Positions 35,000 through 44,757 of a stretch of DNA of 64,000 nucleotides are shown one piece after another; positions within the stretch are counted from its first letter, which is position 1, and the number at the start of each line of letters is the position of its first letter. Source of the stretch: Bdellovibrio bacteriovorus W. GTDB taxonomy: Bacteria; Bdellovibrionota; Bdellovibrionia; Bdellovibrionales; Bdellovibrionaceae. The notes beneath the pieces are model-generated. The model did no database searches. It had not been told where the DNA came from and saw nothing but the letters and a program-made list of their open reading frames with translations. A program made the translations under genes and the position numbers. Location of the stretch: assembly GCA_000525675.1 (NCBI GenBank), contig CP002190.1, positions 2,852,001-2,916,000 of the forward strand. Direction: 5' to 3'.

Positions 35000-36101
35000 G
35001 AATTTTCACCTCGCAGTTATTGTGAGTGCGTTTTTAGCATTCACATCCTACCAACCCACCTTCGCAAGTGCCAATAATTTTACAGCGAAAGAGATTCGCA
35101 GCGGCGATAACCTCATTAAAATTTTACGCGAACATGGCTTTACCACACCTGAAAGAGAAGTCGTCATCTCTAGTCACAAGGGACTGCGCAACATCTTTCT
35201 CACATTGGACATGAAATATCTTGTAAGAAAAAATGGCAGTAACATCGAGCTGCGAATTCATGATTCCCAAACAAATGAGTCTTTTAAAATTACAAAATCT
35301 AATGGCCGCGTGCTCGCCGGAACTTACAAACCACAATTCAGCACGCGCCTTCATAAAGTGGAAGGGAAGGTCTACGGTTCTCTACTAGGAAGTATTTTAG
35401 GAAAAATTAAAAGTAATTGGGTAGCTTCACGTTTTATGGACGCCTATGTCTTTGACATGAAAAACTCAAGAGATGTCAGCCGGGGCGCGAAGTTTTGGCT
35501 CGTCGTTGAAAAGCACTATGAAGCAGGACAATTTATTAGATACGGAGAAGTGACAAAAACCTCCCTTGAAATTCGTGGTAATCCCGTAGAAAAGAAGTTT
35601 GTTCGCTATAAAAAAGGCGGCGTCTTCTTTAGCTCAAGAGATCTTCTAGAGGATCGCCCCCTCTATGCTCCAGTTGAGTATCTTAAAATTGCCAGTCGCT
35701 TTAAGCCAAACCGAATGCATCCAATTACTGGAAAAAGACAGGCACACTTAGGAGTTGATTTCGAACTTCCAACTGGCGATCCCGTTTTTGCTTCCCATTC
35801 CGGAAAAGTCCTGCGTCACGGTTACAATCGTGCAGCTGGTAACTATGTCGTCATTCGCCATCGTAACGGAATGGAAAGTTACTATAATCATCTTCACCGG
35901 ATTGATTCAAAAGTTAAGCGGGGAATGAATATTCGCGCTGGTCAAGTCTTAGGTCAAATTGGCTGCACTGGCTATTGCACCCGTCCCCATCTCCATTTTG
36001 CAATCAAAAGAAAAGGACAAATGGTAGATCCACTGAAGTATATCAAATCGTTCCCTCCACAAATGGAGAGAACTCTAGAATCTAAAATTGCGCGTAATTA
36101 G
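34998..36101 (+). CDS. M23-family peptidoglycan endopeptidase
   Basis: 367 residues. A Sec signal ends in TFAS (about 25). An N-terminal domain related to the OapA/LysM-like part of MepM follows (IRSGDNLIKILREHGF). The C-terminal LytM domain keeps its zinc ligands: HLGVD (about 252-256) and HLHF (about 332-335). Such enzymes cut the peptide cross-links of peptidoglycan. AAGGAT lies upstream. Its last bases overlap those of the convergent gene by 4 nt. Confidence 0.88.
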   Translation: MNFHLAVIVSAFLAFTSYQPTFASANNFTAKEIRSGDNLIKILREHGFTTPEREVVISSHKGLRNIFLTLDMKYLVRKNGSNIELRIHDSQTNESFKITKSNGRVLAGTYKPQFSTRLHKVEGKVYGSLLGSILGKIKSNWVASRFMDAYVFDMKNSRDVSRGAKFWLVVEKHYEAGQFIRYGEVTKTSLEIRGNPVEKKFVRYKKGGVFFSSRDLLEDRPLYAPVEYLKIASRFKPNRMHPITGKRQAHLGVDFELPTGDPVFASHSGKVLRHGYNRAAGNYVVIRHRNGMESYYNHLHRIDSKVKRGMNIRAGQVLGQIGCTGYCTRPHLHFAIKRKGQMVDPLKYIKSFPPQMERTLESKIARN

Positions 36102-37357
36102 TTTGGCTTAGTGCAGACAGATACATAGTGGGCACATTTACTTTTGATAGGTGTGCCAATCTGACTGGTATTTGTCGGAGAATGACATTCTTGAGATGGG
36201 TCATAATAGACTTCAGGAATGTTATAAGACTGTAGGTTTTCTTCTTTATAACAAGATGTATGCTTTGGAACCACACAACCCGCAGCTGGATTCACATCCC
36301 AGTGATCGGCGCGCAGATGACGACGGAGCTTTGCTAACTCTGCCTTATGGTTGATCATTTGAGCCTGAGTCATTGCTGGGCAATAAGTTGCGGCATCAGC
36401 TCTCCGCACAATTGTATAGTACCGGCAATGAAGATCACCGATCTTGTGGCCATTTTCCAAATTGATGACTTCAATACTATCCACAATTCTAGTGGGAACT
36501 GATTCATGGACAACAACACCGGAGCCAATAGGTTTTGCGAATAGCAATGAATAAGCTTTACCGTAAGCTCTCGTGGCTGGATATCCAGAGTCAGGGCGAA
36601 TGCGATAAATTTCTTTAGAGTTATCTAATAAGTAGGTCAAAGCTAAAACCGCGTCGCTTGAGAGAAGCGATCTAAAAGTATCCGCCTGAAACTCATCGGT
36701 ATTAAAAGTTAACTTTGCTTCAAAGTTTCTTCTCTCTGGCGCAAACGGGAAATAACCTACAGATGTTCCATAATTCGTAAATAGAGTATCAAGCAAAAGT
36801 GAGTGAGTCAGATTTGCCGACATAGGAACTACATCCCTATCGATAAGCAAACTGCCATCAGCATAGATATCAGTTAAACTATTTTTCACACGAACGGCCG
36901 CAGTCGGAAGCGCTCCTGCATTGGCAGGAGAGTCTGCGAGAATACTTTTATACTGATTTTCTGAAATGGTCGAGTTTCCGTAAATTGGGCTGAAATTACT
37001 ATTTACGTAATCAAAAAATTCCTGATTAATCCTAACACCGCCCGTATCGTAAGCTCCCAGCATTATTGAGAAGAACCCTCTTGTTCCATAGTTCTTCAAG
37101 CTCGGGTCAGCACAAGAATTATAAGTGATTGTATCGACATCAACATCGAATCCAAAAGGAGCCGATTGAACTTTTGACGCAGCTGATGCTCCATACTTTG
37201 CTGTTAAAGCAGCATCTGACATGCCGAAGCTTCCAGAACTCTCTAGGTCTGCATCAAATCCAGCCTTGCCACAGTTCTGAAAAAACAACATGAGAACTGC
37301 AGAGGATAGCACCCCCAGAGTCACTCTGATATGTTTCTTCGAAATGCTTAAGTTCAT
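36098..37357 (-). CDS. Exported lipoprotein-like protein with FQNCGK N-terminus
   Basis: 419 residues, AGGGGAG upstream. A hydrophobic segment (VLSSAVLMLFF, about 15-25) leads into QNCGK (Cys29). This is not a classic lipobox, but I recall FQNCG as a very common N-terminal motif in Bdellovibrio exported proteins. The mature part contains several cysteines (CADPSL, CRYYTI, CPAMTQ, CVVPKHTSC, CHSPTN, CAHYVSVC), and no known domain is recognised. It is transcribed divergently from galU. Confidence 0.7.
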   Translation of the reverse strand: MNLSISKKHIRVTLGVLSSAVLMLFFQNCGKAGFDADLESSGSFGMSDAALTAKYGASAASKVQSAPFGFDVDVDTITYNSCADPSLKNYGTRGFFSIMLGAYDTGGVRINQEFFDYVNSNFSPIYGNSTISENQYKSILADSPANAGALPTAAVRVKNSLTDIYADGSLLIDRDVVPMSANLTHSLLLDTLFTNYGTSVGYFPFAPERRNFEAKLTFNTDEFQADTFRSLLSSDAVLALTYLLDNSKEIYRIRPDSGYPATRAYGKAYSLLFAKPIGSGVVVHESVPTRIVDSIEVINLENGHKIGDLHCRYYTIVRRADAATYCPAMTQAQMINHKAELAKLRRHLRADHWDVNPAAGCVVPKHTSCYKEENLQSYNIPEVYYDPSQECHSPTNTSQIGTPIKSKCAHYVSVCTKPN

Positions 37358-37506
37358 TCTCTACTCCCCTATTCAGGCTACCATAGACACTTGTCGGCAT
37401 ATTTTCAAAAAAACAAAAGATCTCACATTGAGAATCTGTAATTTGGCGAGCAGCGATAATGCCCTTAAAAGTTGTATAAATTTGAAACATTTGAGAGTTT
37501 GAATGA

Positions 37507-38391
37507 ATGAAAAAAGTTAAAAAGGCCATTATTCCAGCCGCTGGATTGGGAACGCGCTTTCTACCAGCCACTAAGACTGTCCCTAAAGAGATGCTCACGA
37601 TTGTGGACGCTCCTATTATTCTTTATGTTGTCGAAGAAGCTGTTGAAGCTGGAATCGAAGATATCGTTCTTATTGCGGGTCGCGGTAAGCATGCCATTGA
37701 AGATTTTTTTGATACTTCTTATGAATTAGAAGACAAGCTTGCAAAAGATGGTAAAGAAGATCTCCTCGAGCGAGTTACACGAGTCAGGAATAAAGCCAAC
37801 ATCATCAGTATTCGCCAAAAGCAAGCCCTAGGTCTGGGGCACGCTGTTCTAAGTGGCCTCCCAGTGATCGGAAAAGAGCCTTTTGCTGTTCTTCTTGGGG
37901 ATGAGATTACCATCGGCTTTGATGGTGAGCCCAATGTCACACATCAATTAACTCGTGCCTTTGAAGAAAGTGGAGTTTCCACCGTTTCTGTCATGAAAGT
38001 TGATGAAAAGGATGTCTCGAAATACGGAATCGCTGAAGTTGAAGAAAATAGCTCAGGCTCATTTAAAGTCACATCGCTGATTGAGAAACCGAAACCTTCA
38101 CAGACGAAAAGTCGCTGGGCGCTGCCAGGTCGGTACGTCTTTGATAATAGCATCATGGATATTCTCTCCACAGCTTCTCCGACTCTAAATGGAGAAATTC
38201 AACTCACGGATAGCATGAAAGTGTTGTGCCAAGATAAAGGTCTAAATGCGATGACCTTTTCTGCCCATCGCTTTGATGCTGGTGATAAGCTAGGCTATCT
38301 GCAAGCGAATATTGAGCTCGCCCTTCGCTCTCCGTCGTTAAATGCAGAGCTAAAGGACTATATTTTAAATTTAGCAGCTCGTTTGAAATAG
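37507..38391 (+). CDS. galU: UTP-glucose-1-phosphate uridylyltransferase
   Basis: 294 residues, the usual length. The nucleotidyltransferase signature AIIPAAGLGTRFLPATKTVPKEML lies at residues 8-31, and LIEKPKPSQTKS and GEIQLTDSM follow as in GalU. It makes UDP-glucose for lipopolysaccharide and other polysaccharides. The ATG has no strong Shine-Dalgarno. It precedes a secreted-protein gene and priA on the same strand. Confidence 0.94.
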   Translation: MKKVKKAIIPAAGLGTRFLPATKTVPKEMLTIVDAPIILYVVEEAVEAGIEDIVLIAGRGKHAIEDFFDTSYELEDKLAKDGKEDLLERVTRVRNKANIISIRQKQALGLGHAVLSGLPVIGKEPFAVLLGDEITIGFDGEPNVTHQLTRAFEESGVSTVSVMKVDEKDVSKYGIAEVEENSSGSFKVTSLIEKPKPSQTKSRWALPGRYVFDNSIMDILSTASPTLNGEIQLTDSMKVLCQDKGLNAMTFSAHRFDAGDKLGYLQANIELALRSPSLNAELKDYILNLAARLK

Positions 38392-38399
38392 GATTGAAA

Positions 38400-39248
38400 A
38401 TGAAAATTGCAACGATTGCATCAGTACTTCTATTATTTGGCCCACTTGCTTCAGCCTATATTTTGCCGACGCGTACAATATTGCAAAAAACAGTAGAGCA
38501 TTCTGGAGCTGGAATTTACGCCATTGAGCAAGAAGTGCAATTTTCAAACGGCGACGATAATCTACTTCTTAAGGAGACATGGCTTATTGATGGTGAAAAA
38601 ATGCGCCTCACCGTTACTGGCGGAAAAGAGTTGCAGAATTCTTTCAAAATTCAATTTGTATACTCTGCAGGGCAGCGCCACAGCCTTGTTGGTAACCAAA
38701 AGAAAGCTGAAAAAATTTCTGAAGACTTTATCGAAAAATATCTGAACTTTAGAAATTCTGACTCCTTAGCAAATAACCTTGTTCACCAAAAAATTCTACC
38801 CACGGCTGCTCTGGTAAAAAAAGCGCCAGCAAAAACAGCTGCTGAATTTAAATACGAACCTGAGCCTTGGGTGCGCCTCTCAAGAACAGGTGGAGTTGTG
38901 AATTACGCGTTTGGTGTTGCAACACCTGTGGACCAAGAACTCAATTACCCCGGTTTATGGATTGAGCAGGATGAGTTTGTAATTCGCAAAATTCGCTTTC
39001 CCAATCAGGCTGAAATGAGCGCGCAAAATTACTCACAGTTTGCACGCGGCCTACAGTATCCTCGCCAGAGAACTGTTCGCTGGGGAAATAATACTGTGAA
39101 TATTCGCCTCATAAGCGCTTCCGCACGCCCAGCAACCAGCGCGAACCTTCTAGCACCCGCTTCACTTGATACAAATACAGTTGTCGATGGAATTCAATCC
39201 GCTCCTGCGCGTAATACAGTGATGGAGTTCTACTCGAGGTTCCGATGA
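38400..39248 (+). CDS. Secreted hypothetical protein
   Basis: 282 residues from the ATG at 38400 (a TTG at 38394 is possible). A signal ends in ASAY (about 18). The mature protein seems built from antiparallel strands like a LolA/LolB-type or outer-membrane lipoprotein-sorting fold (EQEVQFSNGDDNLLLKETWL, then WLIDGEKMRLTVTG), but the similarity is weak and I do not name it. Its stop overlaps the priA ATG (ATGA), so it is coupled to priA, an odd functional pairing. Confidence 0.68.
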   Translation: MKIATIASVLLLFGPLASAYILPTRTILQKTVEHSGAGIYAIEQEVQFSNGDDNLLLKETWLIDGEKMRLTVTGGKELQNSFKIQFVYSAGQRHSLVGNQKKAEKISEDFIEKYLNFRNSDSLANNLVHQKILPTAALVKKAPAKTAAEFKYEPEPWVRLSRTGGVVNYAFGVATPVDQELNYPGLWIEQDEFVIRKIRFPNQAEMSAQNYSQFARGLQYPRQRTVRWGNNTVNIRLISASARPATSANLLAPASLDTNTVVDGIQSAPARNTVMEFYSRFR

Positions 39249-41284
39249 GTTCTCACTCTCTTTGGAGAGTCGCTGTTGAAGCTCCGTTATTCGATTCCCT
39301 AACTTATAGCTCTGATCTTCCACTACAAAGAGGACAAGCTGTTGTTGTACCTCTTGGTAAACGCAAAGCTAATGGAGTTGTATTAGACGCAACCACAGAG
39401 GTGCCCAATTTTGAAGTGCGCTCTGTTGATTCTATCATTGAAGATTATGCTCCACTGCCAGAAACATACGTCCGCTGGATTGAGTGGCTCGCTCAATATT
39501 ATATGCACCCCGTAGGACAAGTTGCACAGTCTTCATTTCCGCCGCTAAAAAAAGCGACGAAAGAGCGAAAATCCTCTCGTCCTCCAGTCATCCCAGAGTT
39601 GAGCGCCGACACGGCTTTACATATGACTGAAGAGCAAGATGCTTGCTTCCAAGCCATTTCAAAACATCAAGAATTTTCAACTCACCTTGTTTTTGGAGTG
39701 ACCGGATCTGGAAAGACTGAAATCTACTTACGCCTTCTTGAAGAAACACTGAAGTCAGGCAAGCGAGGACTTGTCCTTGTACCTGAGATTTCATTAACAC
39801 CTCAGCTCATCCAACGGTTCGCTCGTCGCTTCGGAGACAAGATTGCAGCCCTGCACTCTCAACTCACAGATCGCGAAAGAACCAATCAATGGTGGGATAT
39901 TGTCGATAATAAAAAGTCTATTCTTATCGGCGCACGCTCTGCACTCTTCTGTCCGATTAAAGATTTGGGCCTAATCATTGTCGACGAAGAGCACGAAACT
40001 AGCTTCAAACAAGACGAAAAACTAAAATATAACGGACGTGATGCCGCTGTGATGCTGGCCAAGATGATGAACTGCCCAATTGTTTTGGGTTCGGCCACGC
40101 CCAGTTTAGAAACATGGAAGAATGCTGTTGAAGGAAAGTATTTTCTTCACACCTTAAAAAAACGTGTCGCCAATCGCTCTCTACCCACAGTTGAAGTTGT
40201 CGATTTAAGACAAAACAAAGATGATGACGAGGAAAAAAAGAGAATTAACTCTAGTCATTCATTCCTCCCATTTTGGTTGAGCACTGAACTCTATGAGAAT
40301 ATGAAGCGCACTCTAGAAAAAGGAGATCAGGCAGCCCTTTTTCTCAATCGCAGAGGCGTTGCACAGATGGTTCTCTGCCCTGGATGTGGCTACACATGCG
40401 AGTGCCCTAACTGCGATATCTCATTAACTCTGCATGGGCGTACTCATCTTGTATGTCACTACTGTGATTACCATGAAAATCTAAAGGAGCAATGTCCTGA
40501 GTGTAAAGAGGGGGAACTTAAGCCTATTGGCCTCGGCACGGAACTCTTAGAACAAGATCTTTCAAAACTTTTTCCAGATAAAAGAGTCGCAAGAGCCGAT
40601 CGAGACGAAATCCAATCACGTGAAGATCTAGAGGATTTAATCTCTGACATGGAGACCGGTGAGATTGATATTCTCGTTGGCACTCAGATGATTGCTAAAG
40701 GGTTGGACTTTCCAAAGCTTAAACTTGTGGGCCTAGTCCTTGCGGATGTTGGCTTTAACCTTCCCGACTTTCGCGCCACAGAAAGAAGCTTTCAGCTAAT
40801 GACTCAAATGAGTGGGCGAAGTGGCCGCCACGTCCAAGAAGGTGAAGACCCAGGAAAGGTTTTCATCCAAACTTTTAATATTCATCATGAGAGCGTTATC
40901 TATGCTCAGACCCACGACTTTGAAGGATTTGCAAAAAATGAACTCGTCACAAGAGAGCAACTGGCTTACCCACCTTATGGGAAGATGATCAGCCTGCGCA
41001 TTCAAGGTATCCACCTCAATAAAGTCGAGGAAGCAACTCGACTCTTGTCGCGACGAGCTCATGCCTTAAAGGGGCAGTTTGCTCAATATGAGGGAATCGA
41101 TATTTTAGGTCCTGCTGAGGCTCCGATCGCTAAGCTCCGCAACCAGTACCGCTTTCACTTACTAATAAAGTCGAGACAGCCTCAACTGGCCAATCCTTTT
41201 ACCCGTCAGCTTCTTGGAAACCAAGACTGGATTCCTTCGGGCGTAAAAATTTTGGTCGACGTTGATCCAATGAGTTTGCTTTAA
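39245..41284 (+). CDS. priA: Primosomal helicase PriA
   Basis: 679 residues. An N-terminal 3'-DNA-end-binding domain (about 1-105) is followed by a superfamily 2 helicase core: Walker A VTGSGKTE (about 152-159), Walker B DEEHE (about 246-250). The zinc-binding region contains CPGC, CECPNC, CHYC and CPEC (about 378-420). PriA restarts stalled forks by loading the replisome. The length is normal. Confidence 0.95.
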   Translation: MSSHSLWRVAVEAPLFDSLTYSSDLPLQRGQAVVVPLGKRKANGVVLDATTEVPNFEVRSVDSIIEDYAPLPETYVRWIEWLAQYYMHPVGQVAQSSFPPLKKATKERKSSRPPVIPELSADTALHMTEEQDACFQAISKHQEFSTHLVFGVTGSGKTEIYLRLLEETLKSGKRGLVLVPEISLTPQLIQRFARRFGDKIAALHSQLTDRERTNQWWDIVDNKKSILIGARSALFCPIKDLGLIIVDEEHETSFKQDEKLKYNGRDAAVMLAKMMNCPIVLGSATPSLETWKNAVEGKYFLHTLKKRVANRSLPTVEVVDLRQNKDDDEEKKRINSSHSFLPFWLSTELYENMKRTLEKGDQAALFLNRRGVAQMVLCPGCGYTCECPNCDISLTLHGRTHLVCHYCDYHENLKEQCPECKEGELKPIGLGTELLEQDLSKLFPDKRVARADRDEIQSREDLEDLISDMETGEIDILVGTQMIAKGLDFPKLKLVGLVLADVGFNLPDFRATERSFQLMTQMSGRSGRHVQEGEDPGKVFIQTFNIHHESVIYAQTHDFEGFAKNELVTREQLAYPPYGKMISLRIQGIHLNKVEEATRLLSRRAHALKGQFAQYEGIDILGPAEAPIAKLRNQYRFHLLIKSRQPQLANPFTRQLLGNQDWIPSGVKILVDVDPMSLL

Positions 41285-41321
41285 GCGCCTGCATTTCCTA
41301 AAATCATCCTAAGGAAATAAA

Positions 41322-42158
41322 ATGATTCAATGCCCGCGCTGTAACATTCAGGTCACGGAACTACACCCGGTACCACCTGATCTTTATGAAAGAATTAAAG
41401 CCTCTGGTGAAGAAGGTCTTCCGCCAGAAGTTTGCGCTGGTTGTATTTCTGATCTTAAAAGAAATGCTGCCTCATCGAGCGGTGGTATTTTACTTCAACA
41501 AGAACGCGCCAAAGAACAGCATCGTCTTCAACTCTGGAAGAGTCGCGTAATGCTTATCAAAAAAGCACGCATCTCAATGGGTCAAAAGCAGTACGCCGAT
41601 GCGGCTGTCGCCTACGAAAAGTATTTAAAAATTCTTGATATCGTTTTTGAAGTAAAAAAAGGCGAACGCCTTCGCCCCGAAGCCTTCAAAGACAGTGCCC
41701 GTACTACTGAGTTAACTGTCGTTGCATCTACCTATTGGGATCTGATGCGCATTTATGACTCTCACGAAAAGTATGCCGAGCGCATGATGAATGCAGCAAA
41801 ACAGCTCGCAATCTTTATTCGTTTTACGCCAATCTATCCTGATATTATTAGAAAAGCAGAGTCTTTCCAGAAAACCGCTAAAAATCCACAAGTTGTTAAA
41901 CAATTCTTAAAACTAGCTAATAAAGAAAAACCTCGTTGCTTCATTGCCACATCAGCGTTTAACGATGGCTATTGCTGGGAAGTCACTGAGTTGAGAAGTT
42001 TCAGAGACTTGCGCTTAAAAAGCTCACGCTTAGGAAGAGCCTCTGTTGCGATTTACTATAAGCTCTCTCCCTCTTTTGCTCGTTTCTTGGACAGACATGA
42101 CCGGCTTAAACCCGCTATGAGAGCTATTCTCCGCTTGTTGATTAAATGCGTTAGTTGA
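41322..42158 (+). CDS. Zinc-ribbon protein with C-terminal CFI box
   Basis: 278 residues, AAGGAAA upstream. The N-terminus has CPRC (4-7) and CAGC (about 38-41), a treble-clef or ribbon pair. The middle is helical and TPR-like. The C-terminal 70 residues begin CFIATSAFNDGYCWEVTELRS and continue FRDLRLKSSRLGRASV..YYKLSPSFA, matching the CFI-box C-terminal domain that I know from many bacterial and archaeal proteins of unknown role. No signal peptide is present. It lies between priA and a flavoprotein-like gene. Confidence 0.72.
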   Translation: MIQCPRCNIQVTELHPVPPDLYERIKASGEEGLPPEVCAGCISDLKRNAASSSGGILLQQERAKEQHRLQLWKSRVMLIKKARISMGQKQYADAAVAYEKYLKILDIVFEVKKGERLRPEAFKDSARTTELTVVASTYWDLMRIYDSHEKYAERMMNAAKQLAIFIRFTPIYPDIIRKAESFQKTAKNPQVVKQFLKLANKEKPRCFIATSAFNDGYCWEVTELRSFRDLRLKSSRLGRASVAIYYKLSPSFARFLDRHDRLKPAMRAILRLLIKCVS

Positions 42159-42210
42159 TTTTCTGACTTGGAACTTGCAAAGATCCGACCTTTCGAGCGA
42201 AGGTTATGCC

Positions 42211-43338
42211 ATGGCTCATATATACGATTACGCAATTATTGGAAGTGGTTTAACTGGATTAAGTATCGCTGCGACTTTAAGTCGCCATACGGATAACATC
42301 GCCTTGATCGAAGCTGCGGATGCTCCATTTGGCTCTAACAAAGTGGTGAACTTTCCAAATGGCCCGATCAACAACGGCCTGCGCTTTATGCCCTCTTCAA
42401 TTTCTTCTGAGAAATCAATCCGCTTCATTGAGAGCCTGATTGGAAAATCCATCATCAAAGACAGTCGCGAAGACGCACCTGTTACCTACGAGGGCGGCGA
42501 CTTTAAGACGTTTTTAGGCTTTGGTGATAATCCTCCAGCGTTCTACGAAGAGCTTGCTTATTTCACTCATACAAATCAACTTGAATTATCCGTTCAACCG
42601 CACGAATGGACAAAGCTTTTATTTGAACAGTTCAAAGGCGACTTCTTGCCTCGCTCTTACGTGACTAAGTTTAACTCTGAAAACGATCAAGTTACTCACA
42701 TCACATTGAATGGTTCGAAAAGCCTTCATGCTAAAAACTTCATCTTTACTGGAACCGTGAAAGACTTAGCTATTCTTTTACCAGAAGAAGCTCTTTCGAT
42801 TCGCAACCGCACGAAACTTTCTAAGAACGCATACTGGACAGGTCTCTGCCTTGATATTTGCCACACTGGTGAAGTTACAGAAAGAACGGCTATGCACGTT
42901 CTTAATGGAACAACTCAAGACGAAATCGGCCCTTGCGTTGGAATGTTCCATCCTTCACAAAATATTGATGGTGAAGTTTCACAGAACTCTCAATGGATGA
43001 CTTTCATTGAAAGCGAACTGACGGAAGATAGCGAAGTGGTCGGCGCGGCTCTTAAGAAAATCAAAAGACAAATCAAACGCGCTTACCCGGAGGCACTTGA
43101 TAATCTTAAACTCGAAAGAATTTTTGTGACGCCAATTATTTCTGGTCACGGCGATTTAAAGCTCAATGCTAATCTATCGATTCCAAGTCTTGAGAATCTT
43201 TGGGTGGGCTCAGCAACTATGCACGAACAAAAAAATCTTGTTGGAGCTATATTGCAAGCCGAAATGATTGTTGCAGCTCTAGGCTTTCAAGATGTCAGCC
43301 TAACGACTGACTCAGAGCAACTTGAGACGCAGATTTAG
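42211..43338 (+). CDS. FAD/NAD(P)-binding oxidoreductase-like protein
   Basis: 375 residues from the ATG at 42211, with GCGAAGG upstream; 42175 is a weaker start. A Rossmann GSGLTGLS lies at residues 10-17, with the acidic ribose-binding EAAD near 34, as in amine oxidases and phytoene desaturase-like flavoproteins. The substrate domain is divergent, and no catalytic residues can be named. It has no signal peptide. The stop overlaps that of the convergent histidine kinase gene by 4 nt. Confidence 0.72.
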   Translation: MAHIYDYAIIGSGLTGLSIAATLSRHTDNIALIEAADAPFGSNKVVNFPNGPINNGLRFMPSSISSEKSIRFIESLIGKSIIKDSREDAPVTYEGGDFKTFLGFGDNPPAFYEELAYFTHTNQLELSVQPHEWTKLLFEQFKGDFLPRSYVTKFNSENDQVTHITLNGSKSLHAKNFIFTGTVKDLAILLPEEALSIRNRTKLSKNAYWTGLCLDICHTGEVTERTAMHVLNGTTQDEIGPCVGMFHPSQNIDGEVSQNSQWMTFIESELTEDSEVVGAALKKIKRQIKRAYPEALDNLKLERIFVTPIISGHGDLKLNANLSIPSLENLWVGSATMHEQKNLVGAILQAEMIVAALGFQDVSLTTDSEQLETQI

Positions 43339-44678
43339 ACGTAATCAATGGGAAGGGAAAAGTTAAAAGACGTCCCTTCCCCAAAAGTACTCTCCACAGT
43401 GATACTCCCCCCCATCAGCTCTATAAGACTCTTTGAGATCATCAATCCAAGGCCTGAGCCACCGTACTTTCTAGAGATCGAAGCGTCCTCCTGATAAAAA
43501 GATGTAAATAAGTTCTCCAGACTATCTTCTTTAATCCCCTTGCCCGTATCTCTCACTGACCAAAGAGTATGATTCGTTTTCTCACATCGACGGACTTCGA
43601 TACGAATAGATCCTGCATCCGTAAACTTGACGGCATTCGAGACTAGATTCATAAGCACCTGCCGGATGCGATGGGAATCACCAAAACTTTCTCTATGAAG
43701 AGAAGGATCAACCTCTAAAATGAGCTCCAGCCCTTTTTCTGTACATCGAACGACAAACATTTTATAAATATCATCGTGCAGATCAAGGAAGCTAAATTGA
43801 TGTCGATCAATTTCAAAAACTCCGTTTTCGATTTTCGAAATATCTAGAATGCCATTTATGAGTTGCATGAGAGAATCTGAACATCGCGTGATTGTATCCA
43901 CGTACACTTCCTGATCCTGATTCAACTTGGTCTCTTTAAGAACTTCCGCGAAACCCAAGATACTATTTAGAGGTGTGCGGATCTCGTGACTCATATTGCT
44001 GAGATAGGTAGTCTTCATTGTAGAGCTCTTCACGGCTTGACGGCGAGCTTCTTCGAGATCGTATCTAGCTTCTGATACCAACATATCTTGTTGACGAATA
44101 TGACCAATTCCAAACGAAAGAATCACACTTTCAAAAAACACCCACGCAGCGTGCTCTAGCCATCGCCACTGAACTCCGCTCGCTTCACCATATATAGTCA
44201 TGGGAACATAAAGCCCTCTGATAATGTGATCTAAAACAACTAGAACAGCTGACGCCCACAGAATGTTCTTATCTCGATAGAAGGAAAGCGATGCAAGGCT
44301 CACAAAAATATGAAAGTGGGTCTCAATTCTTCCGCCCGTCAAATAAATAAGAAGGATTGAGAAACAGACTTGAGCAAAAGCCACCGCATAGCGTGTGACC
44401 TTTTCACCAGGGGCTACCTTTATGAAAACCATGGGAGGGACAGCAAAAAGCGCTCCAAAGAAGAATCCTATAATGCCCGATTCAACCGAGATCCTTGCGC
44501 CCTCTCTCCACGAGCCGGAGGCCGCCAAAAAGCCCAACGCCGTAGCACCCACCCACTCAAGGATAAGAACAATAAAAAATACCCAATCAACTCGAACACT
44601 TACCTGCCGCATGTGCTCGTTAAAAATTCGACTTACTTCGCGCCCTTGGTTCTTTTCTAATGGTTCCACAAGCCCCAC
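43335..44678 (-). CDS. Orphan membrane histidine kinase
   Basis: 447 residues from a GTG; an ATG at 44612 is an alternative. The N-terminal half has about six membrane segments, with GGRIETHFHIFVSLASL in one loop, a motif I know from a family of sensory membrane domains. A coiled coil leads to HisKA with the phospho-acceptor in MSHEIRTPLNS (about 230-240), then HATPase_c with NLVSNAVKF, DTGKGI and GGSGLGLMIS. No response regulator lies nearby, so its partner is elsewhere. Confidence 0.88.
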   Translation of the reverse strand: MGLVEPLEKNQGREVSRIFNEHMRQVSVRVDWVFFIVLILEWVGATALGFLAASGSWREGARISVESGIIGFFFGALFAVPPMVFIKVAPGEKVTRYAVAFAQVCFSILLIYLTGGRIETHFHIFVSLASLSFYRDKNILWASAVLVVLDHIIRGLYVPMTIYGEASGVQWRWLEHAAWVFFESVILSFGIGHIRQQDMLVSEARYDLEEARRQAVKSSTMKTTYLSNMSHEIRTPLNSILGFAEVLKETKLNQDQEVYVDTITRCSDSLMQLINGILDISKIENGVFEIDRHQFSFLDLHDDIYKMFVVRCTEKGLELILEVDPSLHRESFGDSHRIRQVLMNLVSNAVKFTDAGSIRIEVRRCEKTNHTLWSVRDTGKGIKEDSLENLFTSFYQEDASISRKYGGSGLGLMISKSLIELMGGSITVESTFGEGTSFNFSLPIDYV

Positions 44679-44721
44679 TCGCTAGTCATATGAGATTACA
44701 ACTCAACAACCCTTTCGGATG

Positions 44722-44751
44722 TTGACACTGCGTACATAAACAAAATTTAAT
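44722..44751 (+). promoter_or_regulatory. Candidate sigma-70 promoter for rpsB
   Basis: A perfect TTGACA at 44722-44727, an 18-nt spacer and TTTAAT at 44746-44751. It would give a leader of about 205 nt. Confidence 0.5.
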
Positions 44752-44757
44752 ATTCAA

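Noticed and set aside
37400-37425. FliA-like GCCGACAA on the minus strand before the FQNCGK gene
   Set aside because: There is no TAAA at the right distance, and the -10 has a mismatch.
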